64,000 nt of DNA from Microplitis mediator (Eukaryota; Arthropoda; Insecta; Hymenoptera; Braconidae), in contig NC_079969.1 of the NCBI RefSeq assembly GCF_029852145.1, positions 1,364,001-1,428,000 of the forward strand, in the 5' to 3' direction. Of the stretch, positions 51,375-64,000 are shown in pieces (positions within the stretch are counted from its first letter, which is position 1; every line of letters begins with the position of its first letter). The notes under the pieces are model-generated. The model was not told the DNA's origin and searched no databases. It saw only the letters and a list, made by a program, of their open reading frames with translations. A program made the translations under genes and the position numbers.

Positions 51375-53099
51375 ATGTGGTTGAAAAAGTTATTTATTTT
51401 TATTTTTATTATTTCGTTCGCTGAAACAAAGGTAATTAATTACAACAATAATAATTATTATTATATTAGGGGTGTGCGAACAATCCGAATTAATAAATTG
51501 TTTGTCGGTTTTCGAATTAATAGTGAATTTCCAAAGTATTTGTAAATTTTTAATTTATTCGAAAAATTTGACTTATTCGTAAATTATGTGGACTAATATT
51601 ATTAGTACGCACTGTAATAAAATACATTTATCGAATAAAATCAAAGTCTTGAATTTAATATGTTTTAAAAAACGGTTTCGCCTCGAATATACTTGCTGGG
51701 CTCATCAGTAAAGTTGATGCAAGTATATTCTACTTTAGACGTATAAATGATGTTAATTTGGAAGAAAATAAAATGAAAAATTAAATAAATGAAAAATTTT
51801 TTGGAAAAAAATGGAATGAAAATTGAAAAAAAATCATATTTTGTTTGACGAAGAATTTTTTTTTTTAAACATATTAAATTCAAGACTTTGATTTTATTCG
51901 ATAAATGTATTTTATTACAGTGCATACTAATAATATTAGTCCACATGTATTTATTAATACGATGAATCTAATCTAACAAGTCAATAAACAAGACCAGTAA
52001 AGCCGTGATTCCTTTAACAAAAAATAAAAAAAACCCTGATCGTTTCAGTAAAATCACATCAAATAAAATAATAATAATAATAATTATAATCGTGTTTATT
52101 TAGCGTATTGCTAGTTAAATACATTAATTTCTTACAACTATACAGACATTTGAATAACATAGTTTTAAAAATGAGCTTTTAAAAATCGCTTCAATGTTCT
52201 TCTAAAACTTGATAAATTTTTTTCTTGTTTAACGTTCTCAGGAAGATTATTATACCAATTATACGAATACTTTTCTGAGCTGTATTAGTTCTCGTATGTT
52301 TTATATTAATACAACTACTATTCCTGGTATTATAATTATGATAATAATAATGATAATTTATTTATTAAAGGGACGTTCAATTGAAATTGTCAATAATGAT
52401 GATAATGGGAATGTTCATATAGTAATTAAAGATGGAGTAATTACTATTGATATAAATAAATATAAATGTAATATTGAAAATAATAGTAATAATACTGATA
52501 ATAATAATAATAATAGTTCTGACTATGAATTAAATATTAAAAATAATAATAAGATAATTGTAAACTTGGAAAAGCTTGAAAATCCTACTGCGACTACTGA
52601 AAATAATTATGAAGTAATAACTAATACGGAAAGTGATGAAAATCCTACTGCGAATACTGAAAATAATTATGAAGTAATAACTAATACGGAAAGTGATGAA
52701 AATCCTACTGCGAATACTGAAAATAATTATGAAGTAATAACTAATACGGAAAGTGATGAAAATCCCACTGCGACTACTGAAAATAACTGGGAAGTAATAA
52801 CTAATACGGAAAGTGATGAAAATCCCACTGCGAATACTGAAAATAACTGGGAAGTAATAACTAATACGGAAAGTGATGAAAATCCCACTGCGAATACTGA
52901 AAATAATGATAAAGTAAAAACTAATACAAAAAATTACGAAACTACAACTTATGATGATTCGAGTATTTTATATCCTGATGGAAGTGTTAAGCCGGGATAT
53001 TATTCACTAAGCAGAGATGAACCGTTCCCCGAATATTTCCTTCCATGCCATCAAATGCAGTATATGTTTGAAGATCGCATTGATTTAGATTGTCATTAA
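51375..53099 (+). CDS. Secreted Thr/Asn-rich repeat protein, gene 6
   Basis: Exon 1 (51375-51431) encodes MWLKKLFIFIFIISFAETK; donor GTAATT. Exon 2 (52371-53099; acceptor TATTAAAG) begins GRSIEIVNN; total about 261 residues. Mature part: GRSIE...DGVIT...NKYK head, an Asn-rich stretch, then about six tandem copies of a 22-residue repeat (66 bp; ENPTANTENNYEVITNTESD plus spacer), then the tail YETTTYDDSSIL, PDGSVKPGYY, EPFPEYF and two cysteines near the end. The Thr/Ser/Asn-rich middle looks mucin-like and would be a target for glycosylation (inference). AATAAA at 53143-53148. The intron holds a LINE fragment. The promoter contains a MITE and lacks the TATA box of its paralogues. No known family recognised. 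Confidence 0.8.
52050..52320 (-). mobile_element. LINE 3' end fragment in gene 6 intron
   Basis: On the minus strand it encodes YNNLPENVKQEKNLSSFRR followed by LKRF and a stop, the familiar C-terminus of LINE proteins (WNxLP, SxFKxxLK). It ends downstream in an AAT-type tail (52055-52090). 5' truncated. It sits just before the exon 2 acceptor. Confidence 0.65.
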
Positions 53100-53861
53100 A
53101 TAATTACTTTTTTTTATTATTTGTTATTGATATCCTCATAAAAATAAAAATGACATAAAATCTAAAAGTATTTGACCACTGCTTTTACCACTACTTTCTA
53201 TACCTCGTTCGACAAAAAATTTTTTTTTAATTGTTGACAGCATGAATTCACGAAAATTCGCTGATTTTTGAGTTTAGGCGAACTTGGATTGAAAAATAAA
53301 AAAATTTTTTTTTAAATATAGTGATGTGGGTACTTCAACTAGAGGAAATTATCTCGGAAATTCGATAATATGGATTTTTTTTTTACTACACAAAAAAAAA
53401 ATTTTTTTGTAAGCAATAACTTTAAAGTTGTAAATCTGAAAGATTTTAAATAAAATTTGTGTTTAAACTATTGGAGGTACAAAAAAATTGTATCAGACTT
53501 TTTTTATAGAAAATTTAATTCCCTATAAAAATGTATCAGTCAAATTTTTTGTGTCTCCAATAAGTAATTTCATAATACTAAATTTATTGAGTCGCAATAA
53601 CTGTTATCGATCTCAGACTTGGGAATTCCCATTACTGCGACCTCGGTGATATTCATACGCTTTTAAAAAATCCATTAACTCCTAATGGTATCACTAAAAT
53701 GTAATTAATGTAAAAAATACCCCAAGTACTCGAAGAAAAAAAACAACGAAATAATCTCTGGAATGTTGCTGACAAAATTATCTACGAAATTCTACTAATG
53801 ACAGAAAATAATAATAATAATAATAATTATTATTGTTGCTATCAATATCAATCAGTATTAA

Positions 53862-53962
53862 TATATAAAGAATCAAAATAACAGTACTAAAGACATTTAG
53901 CAAGAAACCAGTCATCAATTAAGTTTTTACTCGTAAATAAAAAAATATTTTAAAAAATAAAA
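53862..53962 (+). promoter_or_regulatory. Core promoter and leader of gene 7
   Basis: TATATAAAG at 53862-53870, then the leader TAGCAAGAAACCAGTCATCA and ATTAAGTTTTTACTCG up to the ATG. The same sequence lies before gene 8. Confidence 0.6.
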
Positions 53963-55720
<1,758 letters not shown>

Positions 55721-56026
55721 ATAATCATTTTTTTTGGAAATCATTAAAGATTTATATAAAATTTTATCTTATAATTGTAATAGAATAATTTTTTATTAAT
55801 TTTCGAAAATTCAAGTTAAGAAATTTTTTAAAAAATCTTAAAAACTGCTGATATCTTAAGAAATTCTGCAGCGAGTCTGAGCTATTGTTCTTACTTAGTG
55901 TAGACTTACTTAAGACGAGACACAGAACTACGTAAAAATTTCTCAAGAATCCTAGCAAAATATATATAAATATATATATTAGGGCTGTACATCTAAACCG
56001 GCTTAACCGGTTAAAAAAGTTAACCA

Positions 56027-57090
56027 CACAGAGAAAAATAAATGATTGGAGTTATCATACTAAATTTGTAGCTGCAATCATCTAGGATGATTAAAAAATT
56101 TTTCAGTGTAAAGATGGTTAGTGCTACAATTTTTTATAATTGCAGTTACCATTTTTTATAGTAACAGTTACCATCAGGATGATAACAGTAACCATTAAGA
56201 TGATTACAGCTACTATCAGGATGGTAATATTTACCATCAGGATAATAATGTTTCCTATCAAGGATAGTGATAATTTATCACTGATAAATATTATTAAATG
56301 CTATAAAAAAAATTGATTAAAAATTCAATAATTTTCAAGTACTGGTGCAAAATTATAAATTTTTGATTACAAATATGATGATAAACATACTTAAATTTTA
56401 TTTATAAAATTTTTACAAAAAAATGACAATTATTTATTTTTTACAATTATTTAAATCCATAATTTAGTTATGTACACTTGATTGTCTAAAATATTGAAAT
56501 AAGTTACTGTACAGTCTTCAATATCAGCATAAAAAAAAATTTCCAAGCGAGAGAGCTTCTGTTAATAACTTTGAATGATTGAGTGTGTTCATCGAAATAA
56601 CAATCATCCAAGTACTGGGTAATGAATAAAATTTGGCCATTGTTGACATTTAGTATTTTTTTAACTTGGTAAAATGATGGTCTGTCAGACGGTTTCATTA
56701 TAATTGAATTAATTGTTATTCTATCATTCTGAAAACTTGTCCATTGAATGTCTTGAACAAGGTCGTCTATTTTGTATGGTAAGGGTTCATGACATCCAAT
56801 GCTGACAAGAACATCATTAATGGTAACATCATTAATTGTCTTAGATGGTTACTTTAATCATCTTTAATGGTAACTACTACAATTTCTGATGGTAACTGTA
56901 ACCATCTAGATCGTAAATAAAACTATTTAAAATGATAACTGTAACTATCTCTAATTAACATACATGATTGTAACAGTTACCATAAATATGATTTATACAA
57001 TCATCCAGATAGTTGTCACTACCATCGGGTTGATGGTAAAAAATTTTACCATAAATAGATAGTAACTGCAATCATTTAATTTTCTCCGTG
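56027..57090. mobile_element. CACGGAGAAAA-type element, long copy
   Basis: Matches 38431-39168 closely at both ends (CACAGAGAAAAATAAATGAT; CATTTAATTTTCTCCGTG), flanked by CA on both sides. It has about 350 bases in the middle that are missing from the shorter copy and contain a coding-like stretch, so the shorter copy looks like an internal deletion derivative. Confidence 0.8.
56504..56830 (-). pseudogene. Transposon-borne protein fragment
   Basis: An open minus-strand frame of about 105 codons reads ...VSIGCHEPLPYKIDDLVQDI...W...INSIIMKPSDRPSFYQVKKI...QYLDDCYFDEHTQSFKVI... It has balanced amino-acid composition and a much less AT-driven codon pattern than its surroundings, so it looks like true coding sequence, cut at both ends. 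It resembles uncharacterised transposon-associated proteins of Hymenoptera, from general memory only. No start and no catalytic residues can be named. Confidence 0.45.
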
Positions 57091-57235
57091 CAGGTTAATT
57101 AGTTGGCTAGCTCATCAGCTTAGCTAATTTAACCGGTTAACTTCATTAGCTTGGCTAAGCAGCCAAAGGCTTAACCGGTTAACTCAAATTAGCTAGGCTA
57201 ATTAGCTGAGGGTTTAACCGGTTAAATGGTTAATT

Positions 57236-57967
57236 TTTTTGCACGCTTCGGACGCGATAGCGGGAGAGGTTGTGCTCTATAATCGACTTGTCGTGAAAAC
57301 GGGATTTTCCTACCTTTAATCATTTCTGCTAATTTCATAAATCACCTCTGTGGACAAAAAAGTACACCAATGTCTTGAGAAAATTCTAAAGAATAATTTG
57401 GATTTAATTAAAAATTTCATTAAGCTACACTATAATAAGAAAAAAATTATTTAACATGAGACTAGTTGGACGTCAATTGGGATGTCCGTGTGTGAGCAAG
57501 ATATCTCTCGAAAAACTGAATTAATCAGTCTAACTTTTTTTTCAATAGCTTCAGATTTTAGTAGAATAGAAGCCTTTTAAATATTACTACTGTAGTCCTT
57601 CTCGTTCATTTATTATCAATTCAAAACTGAAAACTGATTATCTTTACTAATGCTTAATCCGCCATTTTTCCCCCACAAATGTAAGTAGGCATGATTATCA
57701 TGAAACTTTGCTGATATTGTAAGGCTCCACTTTACCATCAGATAATTTTTTTTTTTTTTTTTATTATATCGTGTGATAAATTGACTTGCCAACTGTTATC
57801 CAATTAACTAAATTAAAAAAAAAAAAAAAATAAGGAATGTCTAGATGTTTATTCAAAAATTTTGTAATTAAGAAAAAACATTAATAATTAATTTTATTAT
57901 AATATGAGCGTTCGAGGCGTGCACTTTTGGATTTTCCAAATTTTTTTTTTATCTATTCGCTACCTTA
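57236..57967. other. Gene-poor stretch
   Basis: Starts with GCACGCTTCGGACGCGATAG, related to 31940 and 33253. Ends with GAGCGTTCGAGGCGTGCACT at about 57905, the inverted counterpart of the element end at 24905. No gene. Confidence 0.4.
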
Positions 57968-58277
57968 CACTGAGAAAAAAAAATACTATTTTCCAAACAA
58001 GAATTTCTTGGTTCAAGAAATCCGTTAAAAATATTCATTTTATTATTATTAATTATCAATTTCTTGAGAAAAGAGCATCAAATTTATTTTTGTTATTATA
58101 TGAATTTGATATTATATTATGAGTAAACAAAAGAATAGCTTTACTTGAATTAAATAAAAATTATTTCCTTCAATTCTACGAATTCTTGAGACAAAATTAT
58201 ATATTCTTGAAAATTATCAAGAATATATGTTTTTGTCTCAAGTAAATGTTCTTGATAAAAGTATTTTTTTCTCAGTG
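57968..58277. mobile_element. CACTGAGAAAAA MITE
   Basis: Ends CACTGAGAAAAAAAAATACT and AAGTATTTTTTTCTCAGTG inverted, with TA on both sides. The interior has TTCTTGAGAC/GTCTCAAGTAA palindromes. Non-coding. Confidence 0.8.
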
Positions 58278-58800
58278 TATCTTAGAAAATATCATATTAA
58301 TTTAATTTTAGACCGAAAAAGCTATAACAAAAAATTTATACTATTAGTTCAAAAAAAATTCACTTCAATTTTGAAAATTATTTAATTAAAAATATATATA
58401 TCGCGTTACTTATACATAGATATAGTTATACAGCCTTTTTTGTTCTTTTATTAATTGTAATCAAACGACACTGAGTTACCTAGTCATTCGCAATAGGGGA
58501 CCTACAAATCGTTCAAAGAATTAAAAAAAAAAAATTTGATTCAATTACTGGATTTTTTCGCAAGTTATCATGTATACGGGGTCCGTACTTGACGGACAAG
58601 AAATTTTTTGAAACTATTTTGATGTTTTTTTCCGTTTTTATTGAATTAAATAAATTTTTGAAAAGTATGAAACTAATCTCCTTTAAATTATTTTTAAAGT
58701 AGTATGCAAAATATCTTAATTCCGTGAACTAACAAGGGTATAATAACTGAAGTAGTCGCCGAAGTGAGGCGAAAAAAATTTTTCGATCGTAAAGCACGAG
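58278..58800. other. AT-rich intergenic stretch, no feature
   Basis: No frame, TIR or known repeat was recognised. Confidence 0.4.
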
Positions 58801-58809
58801 TCGTGCAAT

Positions 58810-58897
58810 ATAGATAGCCCGAACTGGGAATCGAACCCAGACCAATTCGGTATCGCGCCGAGTGCTCTACTAGTTGAGCTATCCAGCACTATACTAT
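58810..58897 (-). repeat. tRNA-like sequence (SINE or pseudo-tRNA)
   Basis: The minus strand reads GGATAGCTCAACTAGTAGAG (D arm, A box) and later CTGGGTTCGATTCCCAG (perfect T arm, B box). The acceptor stem does not pair well in the standard register, and the anticodon loop CGCGATA lacks U33. So this is probably a tRNA-derived repeat, not an active tRNA gene. Confidence 0.5.
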
Positions 58898-59489
58898 ATT
58901 CCGTTCAATTTGATCTATAACTTATTGAGCCACACCGTCCATCGTACGGCAATACACCATTCAAATATAGTGGAAACCTAAACATGCAAGCATGCAAATA
59001 ACCTTCTTTTTTTACTACACAAATACAGAATTTTTTGTAAGCAATAACTTTGAAGTTATAAATCTGAAAGATTTTAAATAAAATTTGTGTTTAAACTACT
59101 GGAGGTACAAAAAAATTGTATCAGACTTTTTTTATAGGAAATTTAATTCCCTACAAAAAAGGATCAATCAAATTTTTTGTATCTCCCATAAGTAATTTCA
59201 TAATACTAAATTTATTGAGTCGCAATAACTGTTATCGATCTCAGACTTGGAAGTTTCCATTACTGCGACCTCGGTGATATTCATACGCTTTTAAAAAATC
59301 CATTAACTCCTAATGGTATCACTAAAATGTAATTAATGTAAAAAATACCCCAAGTACTCGAAGAAAACAAACAACGAAATAATCTCTGGAATGTTGCTGA
59401 CAAAATTTTTTACGAAATTCTACTAATAACAGAAAATAATAATAATAATAATAATTATAATTGTTGTTATCAATATCAATCAGTATTAA

Positions 59490-59590
59490 TATATAAAGAA
59501 TCAAAATAACAGTACTAAAGACATTTAGCAAGAAACCAGTCATCAATTAACTTTTTACTCGTAAATAAAAAAATATTTTAAAAAATAAAA
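59490..59590 (+). promoter_or_regulatory. Core promoter and leader of gene 8
   Basis: ATATATAAAG near 59489-59498 and the leader AGAAACCAGTCATCAATTAA, almost identical to gene 7. Confidence 0.6.
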
Positions 59591-61271
59591 ATGTTGAAAA
59601 ATTTATTCATTGTTATCTTTATAATTTCGTTTGCTGAAATAAAGGTAATTAATTACAATAATAATAATAATAACTATAATAGGGGTGTGCGAATAATCGC
59701 GAATTCGTAAATTTTTAATTTATTCGAAAAATTTGAATTATTCGTAAAGTATTGAAATGAAGTTTGTTTTTTTTATTTTTTACAACTTACACATAAATTT
59801 AATCCCTCGCAGATTTGAATCACAATGTAAACACCGTGGAATCACAGTGGAAACACCGTGTATACACAGTGGTCAAGCCACCGTGGAATAACGGTGTATC
59901 CACCGCGTAATCACAGTGGATACACTGTGTATACCCTAGAGTGGTCCAAAAAAAAATTTTTTTTTCGGCTATCATTCCTAAAGCTTCTCTAAGGTATAAA
60001 AAAAATTCCCTCCAAAGCGCAGCTTGATATCTCAATTCTTCAAGAAGCTCAATACATTTGTATTTTCCCATTTGAATAACACGTAAAAAATTTTTTTTTT
60101 ACGTTTTCATCCGATAAAATGAAGAAAAAAAAATTTTTCTGTATTTTACATCAATCATGCTTATAGGAAATTTAATTATCTACAAAAAAGTATTGATATA
60201 GTTTTTTCGTAATCCTAACGGTTAAAAAGTTATTGAGCTTTAAGTACTCGTTACTAAGTAAATTTGAAGGAAGATAGTTTGAGCAACTCTTTGATGGAAT
60301 TGACACCATTACTAGATAATTTATTTAATTTTTATGGATTCGAAATCAATTTCAAATTTTTGAAAACTTTTTTGGTGACTGCATGTATTTATTTCGAAAT
60401 TAATCAAACTCTAAACTGTTTATAATAATTAAATAATTTAATAATCGTTTATATAATTATGAATAATTTTTCTTATTACAATTTGGAAATTTTTTCCTAT
60501 GATCAGCAACTATTTGTAACAGATATTGTTTCGGTTCTTCACCTTTTCTCCCAAATTCATTATATTTTCCAATTAAAGCTAGTACTTGCGGATGGATACT
60601 GAATTTAATTTTCTTCATATCTAATTAAATTTTCTTTTGTGGCGAATATTTAAAGCTCAATAACTTTTTACCCGTTAGGATTACGAAAAAACTAATTCAA
60701 TACTTTTTTGTAGAGAATGAAATTTCCTACAAGAATAATTGATTAAAAATTCAGAGAAAAATTTTTTCGTAGTTTTACTGAATGAAAACGTAAAAAAAAA
60801 ATTTTTTACGTGTTATTTAAATGGGAAAATATAAATGTATTGAGCTTCTTGAAGAATTGAGATATCAAGCTGCGCTTTGGAGGGAATTTTTTTTATACCT
60901 TAGAGAAGCTTTTGAGATAATAGCCCTTGAAAAAAAAGAACATGTTTTTTTTGGACCACTCTAGTATACCCGGTGGTGAAATGGAACAAACCCACCGTGT
61001 AACCACGGTGGATCCACGGTGTTTACACTTCCACGGTGTTTCCACCGTGATTAAAATCTGCGAGGGATGTTCGATTTTCGAAGAAAATATTTGAAATTAA
61101 ATGGAATATTAATCGAATTATTGATGAATTATTAGAAAATTTACAAATTATTCGAATAATTTAAAAACTTGTGAATTTTTTGAAAATTCGAAATCACGCA
61201 TAAATCTTAGGTATACGAATAATTTGAAAATTAACGAATTATTCGATTCGAAAGCTACTCCTACACTCCGA

Positions 61272-61347
<76 letters not shown>

Positions 61348-61781
61348 TATTAAAGGGACGTTCAATTGAAACTATTAATGATAGTGATGGAAATGTTGAT
61401 ATAACTATTAAAGATGGAGTAATTACTTATAATATAAATAAATATAAATATACTATTGAGAATACCAGAAATAATAATGAGATAATTGTAAACTTAAAAA
61501 AATTTGAAAATACTGCTACAACTTCTGAAAGTAATGATGAAGTAAAAACTGCAATGGAAAGTAATAAAAATCTATCTACGACTACTAAAATTAATGATGA
61601 AGTAAAAACTAGTACGGAAAAATACGAAACTACAACTGATGATGATTCTAGTATTCTAATGCCTGATGGAAAAGTTAAGCCAGGATATTATACACTACGC
61701 AAAGATGAACCGTTCCCCGAATATTTCGCTCCATGCATTCAAATGCAGTTTGAAACTTACATCGATTTAGATTGTAATTGA
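59591..61781 (+). CDS. Secreted Thr/Asn-rich protein, gene 8
   Basis: Exon 1 (59591-59644) is identical in sequence to that of gene 7 (MLKNLFIVIFIISFAEIK). Exon 2 (61356-61781; acceptor TATTAAAG) gives GRSIETINDSDGNVDITIKD, then DGVITYNINKY, a short spacer with two degenerate NDEVKT repeats, then YETTTDDDSSIL, PDGKVKPGYY, EPFPEYF, PC and a final IDLDC; total about 159 residues. Head and tail are nearly identical to gene 7, while the spacer is different (no polythreonine), showing fast turnover limited to the middle. The intron contains the nested foldback 59804-61066 and an AAT tract before the acceptor. Intact; function unknown. Confidence 0.83.
59804..61066. mobile_element. Nested foldback in gene 8 intron
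   Basis: Outer ends CCCTCGCAGATTTGAATCAC and GTGATTAAAATCTGCGAGGG, with CCACCGTG/CACGGTGG blocks inside. The inner palindrome 59937-60964 belongs to the TTAGGGTG-like family (TAGAGTGGTCCAAAAAAAAA / TTTTTTTGGACCACTCTA). Gene 7 shows the uninterrupted site (AAATTTTATGTTCGA), giving an AT target duplication. Confidence 0.88.
61272..61346. repeat. (AAT)n tract at the 3' splice site of gene 8
   Basis: AAT units end about 9 bases before the acceptor AG; shorter than the gene 7 tract. Confidence 0.9.
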
Positions 61782-62144
61782 ATAATTATTTTTTTATTAC
61801 TATTTTTTTGAGGTTATTAAAGATTCATATAAAATTTTATCTTATGATTGTATGGTTAAATAAATCCTTGTAAAAAAAAATAAGAAATTTTTATATTTTT
61901 TTATATCCAATTTTCTTAAGCAGTAGAATAATTTTTTATGAATTTTTGAAAATTCAAGTTACGAAATCAAGAAAAAAATCTGAAAATGGATACAGAGTAA
62001 GGGCAGCCATCTTATGGTATCTTAAGAAATTCTGCAGCAAGTCTGAGCTATTGTTCTTACTTAGTGTAGACTTACTTAAGACGAGATACAGAACTACATA
62101 AAAATTTTTTAAGAATCCTAGCAAAATATATATAAATATATATA

Positions 62145-63167
62145 TTAGGGTGATCCAAAAAATAAAAAAATTTTTTTTTTTTCTTCCAAACAGGTTCAAA
62201 AGTTTCATTTAGATAAAAAAAGACGCCTGTATAAATTAGAGCTCTTAATATTAACATTAAGAGGTTCCTCATCGCACTTTTCTATTTTCCATAAGAATAA
62301 CATGGGAAAAATTTTTTTTACGTCTTCTGATTTTTATAAGTAGCTAACGATGCGTCATAGGAATAATTGGCAGGCATATTTTTGTAGGGAATTAAATGCT
62401 CTACAAAAAAAGATTCTTATCATTTTTTGAGGAATCTATTTGTTCAAAAGTTATTTGAGGTTGAAGTTGAATTCATTTTAAATTTTGAGATTTTCTACTT
62501 TTCCGGCGAATTTATCAGACTTATTACAAAATATCACCAGACCTTCTTTGTAGACAATTTTATTTCCTAAAAGTTATTTCTAATAAAGTTTTTTCGAATT
62601 CCGCATTGTTTTCTAGTTATTTTTATTTTAATGTCATGCTCATAAAAAAATAGTATTCTGATCGATTTTAAGAGCTTGACATTAAAATAAAAATAACTAG
62701 AAAACAATGCGGAATTCGAAAAAACTTTATTCAAAATAACTTTTAGAGAATAAAATTGTCTACAAAAAATGTCTGATGATATTTTGTAATAAGTCTGATA
62801 GTTTGACCGGAAAAGTAGAAAATCTCAAAATTTAATATTAATTCGACTTCAACCTCAAATAACTTTTGAACAAATAGATTCCTCAAAAAATGATAAGAAT
62901 CTTTTTTTGTAGAACATTCAATTCCCTACAAAAATATGCCTGCCAATTATTCCTATGACGCATCGTTAGCTACTTATAAAAATCAGAAGACGTAAAAAAA
63001 ATTTTTCCCATGTTATTCTTATGGGGAATAGAAAAGTGCGATGAGGAACCTCTTAATGTTAATATTAAGAGCTCTAATTTTCACAGGCGTCTTTTTTTAT
63101 CTAAATGAAACTTTTGAACCTGTTTGGAAGAAAAAAAAAAAATTTGTTATTTTCTGGATCACCCTAA
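62145..63167. mobile_element. Foldback element, TTAGGGTG family, copy 4
   Basis: Ends TTAGGGTGATCCAAAAAATA and TTTCTGGATCACCCTAA. Arms of nearly 500 bases match closely (TGACGCATCGTTAGCTACTT against AAGTAGCTAACGATGCGTCA), with a central TTAAGAGCTTGACATT hairpin near 62670. Non-coding. It lies where the TTAACCGGTTAA repeat lies after gene 7. Confidence 0.9.
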
Positions 63168-63366
63168 TATATATTTAATTTCACTAAAAAATAGGAAATT
63201 TTGCGCTCTTTAAAAAGAGTACCAACATGACATATTTATTATCAATAAATTATAAGACATATATTCTGTTAATAAATATGAGTATTTATATCTTAAAAAA
63301 TATATGAAAATAAGTATAGCTTGTTGGTATTCATTTGAAAGCATTTTTAATTTTCTATACATCTAT

Positions 63367-63399
<33 letters not shown>

Positions 63400-63733
63400 A
63401 ATTTTTTTTTTTTTTTTTTAACAAGTGTAGAAAAAATAATTATTTGAACAAGTGTTTAATTATAAGTGTAATTAATACGGATACAATCTAACGACTAATT
63501 TTTTTTATTGCGCGTAAATATCTGTTTCATATATATGTATATATGTATATATGTTACCACTTGTTAAAAGTTGATATTTGTCTATTGCTTAAAAAATAAT
63601 GATAGTTAATTTGATTCTTACTTCATATTTTTTTTATTCGATTAATTGATGAAAAAATGTTATTTTTTTTTATATTTGTACACTAGGAATTTTATCTTTC
63701 GATAAAATAGATGAAGAAGAGAACGCATTAAAG
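63168..63733. other. Spacer before the last gene
   Basis: TATATA microsatellites at 63366-63400 and 63530-63555 and a degenerate GAGTACCAACATGA motif at about 63220. No gene. Confidence 0.5.
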
Positions 63734-63748
63734 TATAAAGTATATAAG
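63734..63748 (+). promoter_or_regulatory. Core promoter of the gene at the right edge
   Basis: TATAAAG (63734-63740) directly followed by TATATAAG (63741-63748), then GTACGCGGCAGCGATTAGTT, a likely start region. ATG is 110 bases downstream. Confidence 0.5.
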
Positions 63749-63857
63749 TACGCGGCAGCGATTAGTTATTTAGTTTAATAAAAAAAATAAGAAGTTAAGC
63801 GAAAATTAATTTTTGAAATTAATGATAAAAAATTACAAGTGATTTTTTTTGTACCAA

Positions 63858-63908
63858 ATGATTTTGTACTTTTTCTGTGTTTTTTTACTGGGCGCGAGGC
63901 AGACTGAG
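63858..63908 (+). CDS. Signal-peptide exon of a ninth secreted gene (3' part outside)
   Basis: Encodes MILYFFCVFLLGARQTE followed by a GTAACT donor in phase 0. Same design as exon 1 of genes 1-8 (17-19 codons, hydrophobic core, acidic end, phase-0 donor), with its own TATA promoter. The residues differ from the shared AEMR/AEIK type. Mature exon not in window. Confidence 0.5.
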
Positions 63909-64000
63909 GTAACTTATAAATTTTTTTTTTTTTTTTAATAAATTGGATTTCTGTTTGAAAATTGAAAATATTTGCATTTTTTTTAAGATGGGCACTAATT

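Larger units (their letters stand above)
55985..57235. repeat. TTAACCGGTTAA-rich repeat split by a MITE
   Basis: AAACCGGCTTAACCGGTTAA at 55995 and several TTAACCGGTTAA and TTAGCTNNGCTAA blocks at 57090-57235 form one repeat family, interrupted at 56027-57090 by the CACGGAGAAAA-type element. Confidence 0.65.

Noticed and set aside
58810..58897. Functional tRNA gene on the minus strand
   Set aside because: T and D arms are good, but the acceptor stem pairs poorly and U33 is missing from the anticodon loop, so a tRNA-derived repeat is more likely.

Overview
This is an AT-rich, intron-containing, repeat-saturated nuclear segment of an insect. There are no bacterial operons or ribosome binding sites. 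Genes have GT-AG introns, TATA boxes and AATAAA signals, and transposon relics (foldback elements, TA- and TTAA-flanked MITEs, tRNA-like SINE pieces, LINE 3' ends with AAT tails) fill most of the space. The composition, the transposon load and the clustered fast-evolving secreted genes suggest a hymenopteran, perhaps a braconid-type parasitoid wasp. That assignment is inference, not shown by a marker gene.

Left third (1-19.2 kb): two conserved cellular genes, rearranged. ArfGAP2/3 (Golgi COPI GTPase-activating protein) is complete on the minus strand in seven exons (12267-19167). CFAP206 (axonemal radial-spoke protein) is on the plus strand in two damaged pieces: the true C-terminal exons at 212-1342, whose 5' part lies left of the window, and a second copy at 6608-11927 with a 1-bp deletion, no 5' exons in view and no C-terminal exons. 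The last ArfGAP exon is duplicated as an open exon at 3970-4233. A repeat unit fusing an ArfGAP exon-5 fragment to a CFAP206 exon has spread to several sites. A five-copy 472-bp tandem array and a zinc-finger pseudogene lie between.

Right two thirds (22-64 kb): a cluster of at least eight same-strand two-exon genes, plus a ninth first exon at the right edge. Each has a 17-19-codon signal-peptide exon ending in phase 0 (usually ...AE-M/I/T-R/K), a long transposon-filled intron, and one exon coding the whole mature protein. Genes 1-4 (22.5, 27.6, 36.6, 40.8 kb) and gene 5 (46.6 kb) encode Asn-rich proteins built of about 22-24-residue repeats that look like a beta-solenoid. Gene 3 is dead. Genes 6-8 (51.4, 54.0, 59.6 kb) encode a different mature protein: a GRSIE/DGVIT start, a Thr/Asn-rich mucin-like spacer of variable length, and a conserved DDSSIL..PDG..KPGYY..EPFPEYF..C tail. 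Genes 1-4 share one promoter module and genes 5-8 share a different leader. Gene 5 has the first mature type with the second leader. The common signal exon joined to unrelated mature exons suggests a lineage-specific secreted family evolving by exon replacement. This cluster is the best candidate here for an undescribed system; no function can be read from sequence.

The rest is mobile or repetitive DNA. Several insertions can be dated relative to each other because a paralogous copy or the other arm of a palindrome preserves the empty site.
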